Origin: Sphingobacteriales bacterium 44-15
Lineage (GTDB): Bacteria > Bacteroidota > Bacteroidia > Chitinophagales > Chitinophagaceae
Reading direction: 5' to 3'
Assembly (NCBI GenBank): GCA_001899685.1
Contig: MKWG01000037.1
Location: forward strand, 64,010 to 121,761
Length of the DNA stretch: 57,752 nucleotides
The notes under the pieces are model-generated. The model saw only the letters and a program-made list of their open reading frames with translations. It did not search any database and was not told the DNA's origin. Below are positions 17,514-26,131 of the stretch, in pieces. How positions within the stretch are numbered: position 1 is the stretch's first letter; each line of letters begins with the position of its first letter. The position numbers were made by a program, and so were the translations under genes.

Positions 17514-17612
17514 ACAAGTTACAAGTTGCAGGTTTCAAGTTGCAGGTTGGTCAAAAGCGGGAGGTGAGACATGAGGTTAGAGCCTGTAACCTGAAACTTG
17601 TAACCTGAAACT
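17514..17612. repeat. Word-repeat inverted repeat in the metY-metX spacer
   Basis: CAAGTTACAAGTTGCAGG-type words (17515-17547) face AACCTGAAACTTGTAACC-type words (17588-17612). A perfect 10-bp core is GTTACAAGTT 17518-17527 with AACTTGTAAC 17595-17604. It lies within a co-directional gene set. Confidence 0.6.
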
Positions 17613-17649
17613 TACACAACTCCAAATCATCAATGACACTATAACCAGA

Positions 17650-18717
17650 ATGGCAACAGAAGTCTTTGAATATAACCAATCTTTTACGCTGGAGAATGGC
17701 AGTACATTACCAGGCTATCACCTGGCTTATACTACCCTTGGAAAGCTGAATGCAAGGAAGGATAATGTGATATGGGTTTTCCATGCGCTTACTGCGAACA
17801 GCAATCCTGCAGACTGGTGGCCGGGACTGGTAGGCGAGGGTAAATTGTTTGACCCCGGAAAATATTTCATTATCTGTGCGAATATGCCGGGAAGCTGCTA
17901 TGGCAGCATCGGCCCTCTTGAAGTGAATCCACAAACGGGAGAAAGATGGTTCCACGATTTTCCCTTATTTACTACAAGAGATATGATAAGGGCATACAAG
18001 CCTTTAAAAGATGCGCTTGGTATTGAAAACATATATATTGGTATCGGAGGTTCGATGGGAGGGCAACAATTACTGGAATGGGCAATTGAAGAACCATTGG
18101 CTTTTGATCATATCATAGCGCTTGCTACCAATGCGCAGCATTCTCCCTGGGGCATTGCGCTTAATGCTTCGCAGCGGATGTGTATTGAGACCGACAGCAC
18201 CTGGAAAGAAAAAATACAGGAAGCCGGTATAGAAGGGATGAAAGCTGCAAGAAGCATCGCATTGCTGAGCTACCGGAATTACAACACCTATAATCTTACC
18301 CAGCCGAGGGATAAAAAAACAGCATGGCCTGTTTCTCATCACTTCGGCGGTGAAGCCGCAGAAAGTTACCAGCGCTACCAGGGTGAAAAGCTGGCAAAAC
18401 GCTTTAATGCCTTCAGCTATTACAGGCTGGGGCAGGCAATGGATGCGCATGATGTCGGGCGCGGAAGAGGATCAGTAGAGCAGGCATTGGAGCGTATAAA
18501 GGCAAAAACACTGGTGATAGGGATAAGCAACGACCTGCTTTTCCCACCGGAAGAGCAAAAGAAAATTGCAGATCATGTTCCCGGCGCCAGCTATCATCTT
18601 ATTGAATCCCTGTATGGACACGATGGATTTTTACTGGAATATGATAAGATAGAAACTATTATATCAGGATTTGTCAGTGAAGAAAACAAGCGTTATTTAA
18701 AAATAGTAAATCAATAA
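17650..18717 (+). CDS. metX: Homoserine O-acetyltransferase
   Basis: Acetylates homoserine with acetyl-CoA, providing the MetY substrate. The 355-residue alpha/beta hydrolase carries the nucleophile elbow GGSMGGQQLLEWA, the Asp of ISNDLLFPPEEQ and the His of YGHDGFLLE, with the AMDAHDVGRGRG segment typical of MetX. Acetyl- rather than succinyl-transfer is inferred from the family and from MetY next door. It is 149 bp after metY and 4 bp before homoserine dehydrogenase, so substrate supply is translationally linked. Confidence 0.94.
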   Translation: MATEVFEYNQSFTLENGSTLPGYHLAYTTLGKLNARKDNVIWVFHALTANSNPADWWPGLVGEGKLFDPGKYFIICANMPGSCYGSIGPLEVNPQTGERWFHDFPLFTTRDMIRAYKPLKDALGIENIYIGIGGSMGGQQLLEWAIEEPLAFDHIIALATNAQHSPWGIALNASQRMCIETDSTWKEKIQEAGIEGMKAARSIALLSYRNYNTYNLTQPRDKKTAWPVSHHFGGEAAESYQRYQGEKLAKRFNAFSYYRLGQAMDAHDVGRGRGSVEQALERIKAKTLVIGISNDLLFPPEEQKKIADHVPGASYHLIESLYGHDGFLLEYDKIETIISGFVSEENKRYLKIVNQ

Positions 18718-18721
18718 TAAT

Positions 18722-19978
18722 ATGGAAGCGCACAGGCAGTTAAGCATCGGGCTATTCGGATTTGGCGTGGTAGGCGAAGGGCTTTACCAGGTATTGAAAC
18801 AAACGCCCTCCTTACAGGCAACCATTAAAAAAGTATGTATAAAAAATGCAGATAAGAAAAGGAATGCGCCGGCATCCTTATTTACTACCGACAGGTTTGC
18901 CCTGCTCAACGATCCTGAAATAAATGTAATTGTAGAAGTGATCAACGAATCCGGGCCAGCCTTTGAGATCGTATCCACAGCTTTAAAGAACGGTAAGGCA
19001 GTAGTTAGCGCCAGTAAAAAAATGATTGCGGAGCACCTGCCTGAAATACTGGAATTGCAGCAAAAATATAACCAGCCGTTCCTGTGTGAATCCGCAGCCT
19101 GCGCCTCTATTCCTGTAATAAGGAACCTCGAAGAATATTATGACAACGACCTGCTTCATTCCATACGCGCCATAGTGAACGGCTCAACGAATTTTATTCT
19201 CACTAAGATGTTTGAAGACAAGCTTGACTTCAAACAAGCCTTAATACTGGCCCAGCAACTGGGCTTTGCAGAAGTGGATCCCACCCTTGATGTGGATGGA
19301 TGGGATGCATTGAACAAATGGACATTCCTGCTCACCCATGCATACGGCATAGTGGAAAAGCCGGAACATATCGTGTTTAACGGCATACAGCATATCAAAC
19401 TTACCGACGCCGCTATAGCCAAAGAAAAAAACTACGAAATAAAACTGGTGGCACAGGCAAAAAAGCTGCATAATGGTAAAGTAGCCGCATTTGTGCTTCC
19501 CCAGTTTGTAAAGCATGATGACCCGCTGGCTTTTGTAAAAAATGAATTTAACGGCGTTGTGATCGAAAGCTCCTTTGCCGACAAGCAGTTTTTTTACGGT
19601 AAGGGCGCAGGAAGCTTCCCTACCGCCTCTGCCGTACTGAGCGATATTTCAGCGCTGCGCTACGACTACCGCTACGAATATAAAAAACTATATCACCACC
19701 AGCCACAGCAGCTTACCGATGATTTCTATGTACGCACCTATGTAAGCTTCGACGACTGGAAAACCATACCCCGCGACAAATTTGAATGGATAGAAGAATG
19801 GCATGCAGGAGAACGCAAATATCTCGTTGGCGTGCTCCCTTTTAAAGAGCTGAAAGAAAACAACTGGTGGAAAGAAAACAATGTTTCTCTTATTCTTGCC
19901 CCGGATGCTATTATTGAAGACATTGAAATAAGGAAACTTAAAAAGAAAAGCCTGGAGCTGGCGGGAATAATGGATTAA
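18722..19978 (+). CDS. hom: Homoserine dehydrogenase
   Basis: NAD(P)-dependent reduction of aspartate semialdehyde to homoserine. The 418 residues contain GFGVVGEG at about 13-20, VSASKKMIAEHLPEI with a conserved Lys, CESAACASIPVIR, IVNGSTNFILTKM and EVDPTLDVDGWDALNKWTF with the catalytic Asp/Lys region. It is monofunctional: there is no aspartokinase domain and no recognisable ACT repeat, so feedback inhibition may be absent and control left to the SAM and Cys leaders upstream. It starts 4 bp after metX, the last gene of the methionine branch. Confidence 0.93.
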   Translation: MEAHRQLSIGLFGFGVVGEGLYQVLKQTPSLQATIKKVCIKNADKKRNAPASLFTTDRFALLNDPEINVIVEVINESGPAFEIVSTALKNGKAVVSASKKMIAEHLPEILELQQKYNQPFLCESAACASIPVIRNLEEYYDNDLLHSIRAIVNGSTNFILTKMFEDKLDFKQALILAQQLGFAEVDPTLDVDGWDALNKWTFLLTHAYGIVEKPEHIVFNGIQHIKLTDAAIAKEKNYEIKLVAQAKKLHNGKVAAFVLPQFVKHDDPLAFVKNEFNGVVIESSFADKQFFYGKGAGSFPTASAVLSDISALRYDYRYEYKKLYHHQPQQLTDDFYVRTYVSFDDWKTIPRDKFEWIEEWHAGERKYLVGVLPFKELKENNWWKENNVSLILAPDAIIEDIEIRKLKKKSLELAGIMD

Positions 19979-20009
19979 AAAACAACTGCAAATACTATCA
20001 TTCCGTGTG

Positions 20010-20053
20010 GCACGGGCCGATTTTCTATACCCGTGCTCCGATAACTACCGGAG
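20010..20053 (+). terminator. Tandem hairpins after homoserine dehydrogenase
   Basis: GCACGGG 20010-20016 pairs with CCCGTGC 20030-20036, and directly after it CTCCG 20036-20040 pairs with CGGAG 20049-20053. No T-run follows, so this is at best a weak terminator between the met operon and the next gene. Confidence 0.35.
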
Positions 20054-20092
20054 TATCATTCTCATGGCAAAATAGTTGCCCCGATCCCCTAT

Positions 20093-20123
20093 TTTTTATA
20101 TCAGTAAACATCGTTTATCTTCG
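20093..20123 (+). promoter_or_regulatory. Putative promoter of the dihydroorotase-like gene
   Basis: A T-rich block ending near 20097 and TATCTTCG at 20116-20123 (one mismatch to TAnnTTTG) lie 15-45 bp before the start codon. Spacing is 18 nt, slightly short, so this is tentative. Confidence 0.35.
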
Positions 20124-20137
20124 CACAACTTTACACG

Positions 20138-21397
20138 ATGAATATCCTCATTCGCAAAGCTGTAATTTTTGAGCCGGGTTCTTCACTTAACGGAAAATCA
20201 AAAGATATTTTAATAGTAAATGGTGCGATTGCCCGTATTGCCGACCATATTGATGAGCAGGCAGAGCAGGTGATAGAACAGCCGGGACTTTGTGCCTCCC
20301 CGGGCTGGGTAGATGTTTTTGCCCATTTCTGCGATCCCGGCTTTGAATTTAAGGAAACACTTCAATCAGGCGCCAGTGCCGCGGCCGCAGGGGGTTATAC
20401 CCATGTGCTGATCCTTCCCAATACCAACCCGGTGATACACAACAAATCCCAGATTGAGTATATAAAAGAGAAAAGCCGGTCGCTCCCGGTCAACATCCAT
20501 CCTATCGGGGCTGTTTCCAGGAATGCCGAAGGCAAGGAGCTCGCCGAGATGTATGATATGTTTTCCAGCGGTGCAGTAGCTTTCGGCGACGGGCTTAAGC
20601 CTGTACAATCCCCGGGGCTGCTGTTAAAAGCCCTGCAGTATGTAAAGGCCTTCAACGGGGTGATCGTACAATTGCCCGACGATAAAAGCATCGGTACCCA
20701 CGGGCTCATGAATGAAGGCATTGTATCTACCCGACTTGGGCTTCCGGGTAAACCCGTGATCGCAGAAGAAATGATGGTAACGAGAGATATAGAGCTGGCA
20801 GACTATACCGCATCACAACTGCATTTTACCGGTATATCATCCCCAAGATCGCTGCAACATATCCGCGCTGCAAAAGAGAGGGGTATCCAGGTATCTTGTT
20901 CCGTAACCCCCTATCATCTTTTTTTCACCGATGAAGACCTTATAAGCTACGATACCAACCTTAAAGTAAACCCGCCGTTACGTACCATCAGGCAGCGTGA
21001 AGCCCTGCTCCAGGCTGTAGAGGAAGGCTGGGTGGATATCATAGCATCGCACCACCAGCCACAGGAGTGGGACAGCAAAACCTGCGAATTTGAATATGCA
21101 GGTTATGGCATGACCGGACTCGAAACGGCTTTCGGCGTAGCAGGCGCCATGGGCATAACAGTAGAACGCTGGGTTGAAATGTGCGCTGCTAATCCAAGAA
21201 AAATATTTAACCTGCCTGCAGCAGGCATTGCCGAAGGAACAAAAGCAGATATCTCCCTGTTCAACCCGGAGCACAGTTATACGTTTGAAGAAAAAAATAT
21301 CCGGTCAAAATCAAAAAACTCTCCTTTCATTGGTAAGACACTGAAAGGGAAAGTGATTGGGATAATTAACGGAGAGAAAGTATTTTTGAACTCCTGA
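20138..21397 (+). CDS. Dihydroorotase-family amidohydrolase with degenerate metal site
   Basis: Homologue of class I dihydroorotase (419 residues), normally the third step of pyrimidine synthesis. The fold is clear (SPGWVDV, DPGFEFKETLQSGASAAAAGGYTHVLILPNT split over residues 54-98, and GMTGLETAF near 325). Several catalytic positions differ from canonical enzymes by my alignment: the HxH metal motif reads FAH (Phe61, His63), the HxxH metal segment reads H-F-T-G (His229, Gly232), and the TDHAP motif with the catalytic Asp reads SHHQP (His305). The substrate-binding Arg after HxH is Cys65. It may be an inactive or repurposed paralogue, like the PyrC' pseudo-enzymes that scaffold aspartate transcarbamoylase in other bacteria. 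It leads a set with a DUF4199 protein and two glycosyltransferases. Confidence 0.85.
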   Translation: MNILIRKAVIFEPGSSLNGKSKDILIVNGAIARIADHIDEQAEQVIEQPGLCASPGWVDVFAHFCDPGFEFKETLQSGASAAAAGGYTHVLILPNTNPVIHNKSQIEYIKEKSRSLPVNIHPIGAVSRNAEGKELAEMYDMFSSGAVAFGDGLKPVQSPGLLLKALQYVKAFNGVIVQLPDDKSIGTHGLMNEGIVSTRLGLPGKPVIAEEMMVTRDIELADYTASQLHFTGISSPRSLQHIRAAKERGIQVSCSVTPYHLFFTDEDLISYDTNLKVNPPLRTIRQREALLQAVEEGWVDIIASHHQPQEWDSKTCEFEYAGYGMTGLETAFGVAGAMGITVERWVEMCAANPRKIFNLPAAGIAEGTKADISLFNPEHSYTFEEKNIRSKSKNSPFIGKTLKGKVIGIINGEKVFLNS

Positions 21398-21413
21398 CAT
21401 TAAAAAAACAATC

Positions 21414-21953
21414 ATGGAAACAAAAAAGACTAACACAGCTGTTACTTACGGGCTTATTTCCGGACTGGCATCTGTCCTGTTCAGCCTGTTGCTATACCTT
21501 GGCGGTGTAAAATGGTTTGTCAGTCCTGTTGCATATACCGGGATCCTTATTCCTATAATCATTGCCGTGCTTGCCGGGTTGAAGCAGAAAAAAACAGAAG
21601 GAGGTTATCTGGAATTTTCAGCAGCCCTAAAAGTAGTATTTACCTGTTTTGTTATCGGCACGGTGATCAGCACATTATTCAGCTATATTCTTTTGAATTT
21701 CATTGATGTGCCTTTTCGCCAGGCATTAGCTCAGGAAACTACAGTAAAGATGCAGGAGGTAATGCAAAAGTTCGGAGCTCCGCAGGATGCAATAGATAAA
21801 GCTACTGAAGATGCGCTGAAAGGAAATAATTTTTCATTTGGAAAACAAATGCTCGGAACAGCGTTCTATTGCATTTTCTGGTTCATTGTAAGTCTTATCA
21901 TAGCAGCCATCATTAAGAAGAAGAAGCCGGAATTTCCAGTTCCGCAAGTTTAA
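21414..21953 (+). CDS. DUF4199 family membrane protein
   Basis: Small inner-membrane protein of 179 residues with four hydrophobic segments (about 11-31, 37-56, 70-92 and 148-167) and a Lys-rich C-terminus, the pattern of DUF4199 proteins of Bacteroidota. A polar stretch after the third segment contains Glu/Met/Gln-rich helix residues. No catalytic motif is visible and no function is known to me. It starts 16 bp after the dihydroorotase-like gene and ends 20 bp before a GT2 gene, so all three are likely co-transcribed. Confidence 0.82.
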   Translation: METKKTNTAVTYGLISGLASVLFSLLLYLGGVKWFVSPVAYTGILIPIIIAVLAGLKQKKTEGGYLEFSAALKVVFTCFVIGTVISTLFSYILLNFIDVPFRQALAQETTVKMQEVMQKFGAPQDAIDKATEDALKGNNFSFGKQMLGTAFYCIFWFIVSLIIAAIIKKKKPEFPVPQV

Positions 21954-21973
21954 AAGGCATAATTAATTGTAGT

Positions 21974-22918
21974 ATGGACATCAGCATTGTAGTACCTCTT
22001 TTTAACGAAGAAGAATCGCTACCCGAGCTATGTGCCTGGATAAAAAAAGTGGTAGATGAAAATGCGTTTTCATACGAAATTATCCTCGTGGATGATGGCA
22101 GCACCGATCAATCCTGGTCTGTCATTCAAAATATCCGCAAACAACATCCTGCAGTAAAAGGCATCAAATTCCAACGCAATTATGGTAAAAGTGCTGCCCT
22201 GAACGAGGCATTCAAAGCCGCTTCAGGCAATGTGGTGATCACCATGGACGCCGACCTGCAGGACAGCCCGGATGAAATACCGGAACTGCACAAAATGATC
22301 GTGGAAGATGGTTTTGACCTCGTAAGCGGATGGAAGAAAAAACGCTATGATAATACCTTCACCAAGAACATTCCTTCAAAATTATTTAATACGGCCACCC
22401 AGTATGTATCGGGTATCAGGCTGCATGATTTCAACTGCGGACTAAAAGCATATAAAAGGAAAGTAATAAAGAGCATTGAGGTATATGGTGAAATGCACCG
22501 TTATATCCCGGTCATTGCAAAATGGGCGGGGTTTAATAAAATAGGCGAGAAAGTGGTAGAGCATCGTCCCAGGAAGTATGGAAAGACAAAATTTGGCATC
22601 GAGCGTTTTATTAACGGGTTCCTGGACCTGGCTTCAATCACTTTTGTAAGCAGGTATGGCAAGAAACCCATGCATTTCTTCGGGCTTTTCGGTACTGTTT
22701 TTTTCCTTATCGGTTTTTTCATGAGCGTATACCTTATTGTTACCCGGCTTATGGATCCCGAAACAGGATTGAGCAACCGCCCGCCTTTTTATATCGCGCT
22801 TACCGCAATGATCATCGGTACACAGTTATTCCTGGCAGGTTTTCTCGGAGAGCTTATTTCAAGAAATGCTGCCGGCAGGAATACGTATCTTATAGAAGAA
22901 ACGGCGGGCATGCAGTAA
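21974..22918 (+). CDS. Glycosyltransferase family 2, dolichol/undecaprenyl-phosphate type
   Basis: Membrane-bound GT2 enzyme of 314 residues. The N-terminal catalytic domain shows VVPLFNEEESLPEL, VDDGSTDQSW, and MDADLQDSPDEIPEL with the metal-binding DxD-like motif. Two C-terminal membrane helices (about 235-257 and 270-292) match the GtrB/DPM1-like class that loads a sugar onto a polyprenyl phosphate carrier. The product would feed surface glycan or glycolipid modification. It is followed by a GT4 gene after a palindromic spacer. Confidence 0.9.
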   Translation: MDISIVVPLFNEEESLPELCAWIKKVVDENAFSYEIILVDDGSTDQSWSVIQNIRKQHPAVKGIKFQRNYGKSAALNEAFKAASGNVVITMDADLQDSPDEIPELHKMIVEDGFDLVSGWKKKRYDNTFTKNIPSKLFNTATQYVSGIRLHDFNCGLKAYKRKVIKSIEVYGEMHRYIPVIAKWAGFNKIGEKVVEHRPRKYGKTKFGIERFINGFLDLASITFVSRYGKKPMHFFGLFGTVFFLIGFFMSVYLIVTRLMDPETGLSNRPPFYIALTAMIIGTQLFLAGFLGELISRNAAGRNTYLIEETAGMQ

Positions 22919-22960
22919 ATGCTATTACTAGTGCTATGTTAATCGTGAAAGGTGAAGTCA

Positions 22961-23000
22961 AACGTGAGATGTGAAACGTGAAAATCTCACATCTCACGTT
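22961..23000. repeat. Perfect 14-bp inverted repeat between two glycosyltransferase genes
   Basis: AACGTGAGATGTGA 22961-22974 is the exact complement of TCACATCTCACGTT 22987-23000, with a 12-nt loop. Flanking GTGAAAGGTGAAG and TTTCACATTTCAC words extend the pairing imperfectly. There is no T-run. The word type resembles that of the repeat at 4504-4630. Confidence 0.65.
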
Positions 23001-23050
23001 TCACATTTCACAATTGTTTACGGTACAATAATCTTAATTTAACACCGCCA

Positions 23051-24184
23051 ATGGCATCAATAGTTATTCTCGGTCCGGCTCATCCCCTGCGTGGAGGATT
23101 AGCTACTTTTGATCAGCGGCTTTGCAGGCAGTTTATGCGCGAAGGGCATAGCTGTTCTATTTATTCTTTCTCCCTGCAATATCCTTCTTTTCTTTTCCCG
23201 GGCACTACCCAATATTCCTCTGACCCTGCACCGGAAGATATAACAATCCACAGCGTAATAAATTCTGTAAACCCGCTTAACTGGATAAAAACCGGCAACC
23301 GGCTGCGAAAAGAAGAACCCGACTTCATTGTAGTCCGTTACTGGCTTCCTTTTATGGCCCCCGCACTGGGAACCATCCTGCGGAGGGTAAAGAAAAATAA
23401 ACACACCAGGATCGTAGCGATCACCGATAATGTCATTCCCCATGAAAAAAGGCCCGGCGATAAACAATTCACCGGGTATTTCCTTAAAAGCTGTGATGCT
23501 TTTGTGACCATGAGTGAAAAGGTAATGTCTGATCTGAGAAAATTTGACCAGCAGAAGCCCGCCGTGCAGGTACTGCACCCGCTATATGACAATTTTGGAC
23601 CGCCAATAACCATGGATGAAGCACGCAAAAAGCTTAACCTTTCTCCCCGGGAAAAAATAATAGTATTCTTCGGCTTTATCAGGAAATACAAAGGGCTGGA
23701 TTTGCTTCTTGAAGCATTACCACACGTAAGAACACCCGTGAAATTATTAATTGCCGGCGAGTTTTATGAAGAGGAAAAACCTTACCTCGATCAGATACAA
23801 CGGCTTGGGATAAACGAAAATGTTTTGCTCCATACCCATTTCATTCCCGATAGTGAAGTGCGCTATTATATCTGCGCAGCGGATGTGGTTATTCAGCCTT
23901 ACAGGAGCGCTACCCAAAGCGGTGTAACTCCCCTTTGCTATCATTTTGAAACGCCAATGATCGTTACCAACGCGGGCAGCCTGCCCGTATTGGTACCTGA
24001 TATGGAAGCCGGACTGGTATGCGAGCCCGTTCCCTCTTCTATTGCAGAAAGCATTGACAAATATTTTTCCATAGGAAAAGAGCATTTCATCCCTTACCTG
24101 CAGGAAGAAAAAAAGAATTATTCCTGGGAAAAACTGACGAAAACGTTGCTGGATATCGGGGAAAATGTAGGTTTCAGGTCTTAG
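23051..24184 (+). CDS. Glycosyltransferase family 4 (GT-B fold)
   Basis: Cytoplasmic or membrane-associated retaining glycosyltransferase of 377 residues. The N-terminal Rossmann half starts with VILGPAHPLRGGLATFDQRL, a classic GT4 glycine-rich opening. The C-terminal half holds KIIVFFGFIRKYKGLDLLLEA, the AADVVIQPYRSATQSGVTPL segment with the acidic/hydroxyl motif near the nucleotide-sugar site, and ETPMIVTNAGSLPVLV. The donor and acceptor cannot be read from sequence. It is the last gene of the set beginning with the dihydroorotase homologue, separated from the GT2 gene by 132 bp. Confidence 0.88.
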   Translation: MASIVILGPAHPLRGGLATFDQRLCRQFMREGHSCSIYSFSLQYPSFLFPGTTQYSSDPAPEDITIHSVINSVNPLNWIKTGNRLRKEEPDFIVVRYWLPFMAPALGTILRRVKKNKHTRIVAITDNVIPHEKRPGDKQFTGYFLKSCDAFVTMSEKVMSDLRKFDQQKPAVQVLHPLYDNFGPPITMDEARKKLNLSPREKIIVFFGFIRKYKGLDLLLEALPHVRTPVKLLIAGEFYEEEKPYLDQIQRLGINENVLLHTHFIPDSEVRYYICAADVVIQPYRSATQSGVTPLCYHFETPMIVTNAGSLPVLVPDMEAGLVCEPVPSSIAESIDKYFSIGKEHFIPYLQEEKKNYSWEKLTKTLLDIGENVGFRS

Positions 24185-24608
24185 GTCAGGCACATTTTTA
24201 CGTTTCTCCATTAAGGTGCAAGCATTATTATCATCCAAAAGAAATACCCCACCCTATCTTTTTTAATCATACAATGAAGGATCGGTGTCACATTGCCACC
24301 TTATTAACTATTACACAACACATTTTCTCTGTGCAAGCGTTTGATTTTAGAACTCCAGCACTAGCAGGATGCTGTCAACATTTTCTTTTTAATACTATAT
24401 ATCTGTTTTTATAAATATTTTTTACCGACCAAAAGCCACTTAAAGTACACAAGGGCATCCATGGGAATCAAGAAATAATTTGTGTGATTCCCCAGATATC
24501 TTGCAGACTACATATTAGTTTTCATACAATTTCCATTGCGGATCGGGAATGGGTTTTATTTGAGCCGTAGGTCTTCAGTAAATTTAACTTTGTTGGTTAT
24601 CGAAATGT
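24185..24608. other. Gene-free AT-rich spacer
   Basis: No credible ORF or RNA gene was found in these 424 bp. The only structure noticed is GGGAATCA 24463-24470 paired with TGATTCCC 24485-24492. The spacer separates convergent transcription units and adjoins a gene remnant, so it may be decayed sequence. Confidence 0.5.
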
Positions 24609-24923
24609 TTACTGCTTTCTCCATGTATAGATTACAGCGTCGCCAAGTCCTACCTCCATAGAGTAAGCATATCTGTTTGCCGATATGAGGGAGCCATCAT
24701 TCTGAACTTTTTTCACAGAATAATCAGCTATAAGTGTCAGTTTCATTGAATACAAATGGTCGCGGTTGACGATGACAAGAAATCTGTCGTCATCCTTTTC
24801 CAGCAGCGAAATTACTACGCTATCGCCGTTCGTCTGCAACAACCTGATTGGTGGCACGGCGGCAGGATTCTGTTCCTGCATGCAGGTCGTTATCCACGGA
24901 GATGGTATATTTTTGCCTGTGTG
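24609..24923 (-). pseudogene. 3' remnant of a larger gene, probably the C-terminal domain of a carbohydrate-active enzyme
   Basis: The minus-strand frame is open from 24923 (TGA stop at 24924-24926) to a stop at 24609. It reads like a beta-sandwich tail: DDRFLVIVNRDHLYSMKLTL, VKKVQNDGSL, and an ending LGDAVIYTWRKQ. This pattern is common at the C-terminus of Bacteroidota glycoside hydrolases (L.VVN.D ... GD...W). An internal ATG at 24881 would give a 90-residue protein, but that start lies inside the domain, there is no signal peptide and the frame continues upstream without a start. I therefore read it as a decayed fragment. The parent family is uncertain. Confidence 0.5.
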
Positions 24924-25001
24924 TCATACGTTGATAATCCGGGAATTGAGAAAGAAGGCAATTGTAAACATCATTTCAAAATTTGAATACATTATTTTTA
25001 G

Positions 25002-25928
25002 TTACTCATTGAATTCATGGGGATAATATTCATTTTCCGCTGTGCCGTTCGCATATAATTTCAGGATTGCATATCCCGGGGGTGTTTCCCTATTGTATCC
25101 TATCCCTGCAGATTCATTATTCCCTTTTCCCCACCAACGGCCACATACGGCACCATTACAACAAAATTGCACCCCGTTATAAAATGTTTTATCTGCGAGG
25201 TGTTGGTGCCCCGACAAGCATATTTTCACTTTATCTCTATGTTTGTAAAACAGGTCCTTCTGTTTCTTCCAGTCATCGGCCATTCCGGAGCCACCACATA
25301 TCTGGTAAGTAGTGCCTACAACAGGATAGTGAGACATTACTAATACATTTGATGAAGCTGGAAAATCTTCAAGTTTTTTCCTTAACCAGTCGAATTGTTC
25401 TTCGTCAAGCGAGTAAGTGCCATCCCGGTTATTTCCGTCTAATACAATAAAATCCCAATTGTTCTTATTAAAGCTGTAATAACGGGCTGGCATATTCAGT
25501 TTTTTCACAGCATATCTTTCCCAAAACATATCATCATTAACAGACGGGGCTTTGTGCCAAATGTCATGATTGCCAAGACAAGAGTAAACCTCATGTCCAC
25601 TAATAACCTTTAAGCAATCATCCCATAAACTCCACTGCTGTATTACCCTCTCTCGGGTAACGTGATCGCGTGTTGCATCAGAAATGGAATCGCCTGTGTT
25701 TAGAAAAAAATCCGGTTTATGTTTTGTAACGATCTGTTGAAGAATATTTTTAAACCTTACCGGGGCATTATTACTTTCAATGATATGAACATCAGTAATA
25801 TGTGCCACCGTAAGTACTTTTTTCTTTGATACTTTACTTTCATTACTTATCTGCTCTGCGAACAATTTTTCCGTAAATATGCCACCGGGTATAAAGCTTA
25901 AAAACTTCAACAGGTCTCTTCGCTTCAT
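25002..25928 (-). CDS. Exported calcineurin-like metallophosphoesterase
   Basis: Two-metal phosphoesterase of 308 residues. The leader MKRRDLLKFLSFIPGG is a twin-arginine-like signal. Metal motifs occur in family order: HITDVHI, NTGDSISD, CLGNHDIWH, VMSHYPVVG and CLSGHQHLAD. Substrates of this family range from nucleotides to phospholipids and phosphoproteins and cannot be assigned. It lies 203 bp downstream of susD and on the same strand, so it may belong to the sigma/FecR-controlled glycan or phosphorylated-substrate locus. The spacer holds an 11-bp inverted repeat that could separate transcripts. Confidence 0.9.
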   Translation of the reverse strand: MKRRDLLKFLSFIPGGIFTEKLFAEQISNESKVSKKKVLTVAHITDVHIIESNNAPVRFKNILQQIVTKHKPDFFLNTGDSISDATRDHVTRERVIQQWSLWDDCLKVISGHEVYSCLGNHDIWHKAPSVNDDMFWERYAVKKLNMPARYYSFNKNNWDFIVLDGNNRDGTYSLDEEQFDWLRKKLEDFPASSNVLVMSHYPVVGTTYQICGGSGMADDWKKQKDLFYKHRDKVKICLSGHQHLADKTFYNGVQFCCNGAVCGRWWGKGNNESAGIGYNRETPPGYAILKLYANGTAENEYYPHEFNE

Positions 25929-25990
25929 AAATTATGATGTTTTAGTATTAATTATTTTTTTGAGACTACCAAAATCAGGAGTAGCGGAGA

Positions 25991-26046
25991 AGACCTATAA
26001 GATCTTTAAGTATGTTTAAAGCCCATTCGAAAAGCCTTATAGGTCT
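25991..26046. repeat. 11-bp inverted repeat between susD and the phosphoesterase gene
   Basis: AGACCTATAAG 25991-26001 is the exact complement of CTTATAGGTCT 26036-26046, with a 34-nt loop. There is no T-run on the minus-strand side. Role unknown. Confidence 0.5.
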
Positions 26047-26131
26047 CTGCTTCAATTTCTGATCATAAATGCATTATCCGCACTTAATTTCTATAGAAAG
26101 GTTTCGCTGTTTTAGCCATTGGCGCTATATA

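Noticed and set aside
24463-24492. GGGAATCA/TGATTCCC hairpin in the gene-free spacer
   Set aside because: Only 8 bp, no T-run and no clear transcript; treated as background.
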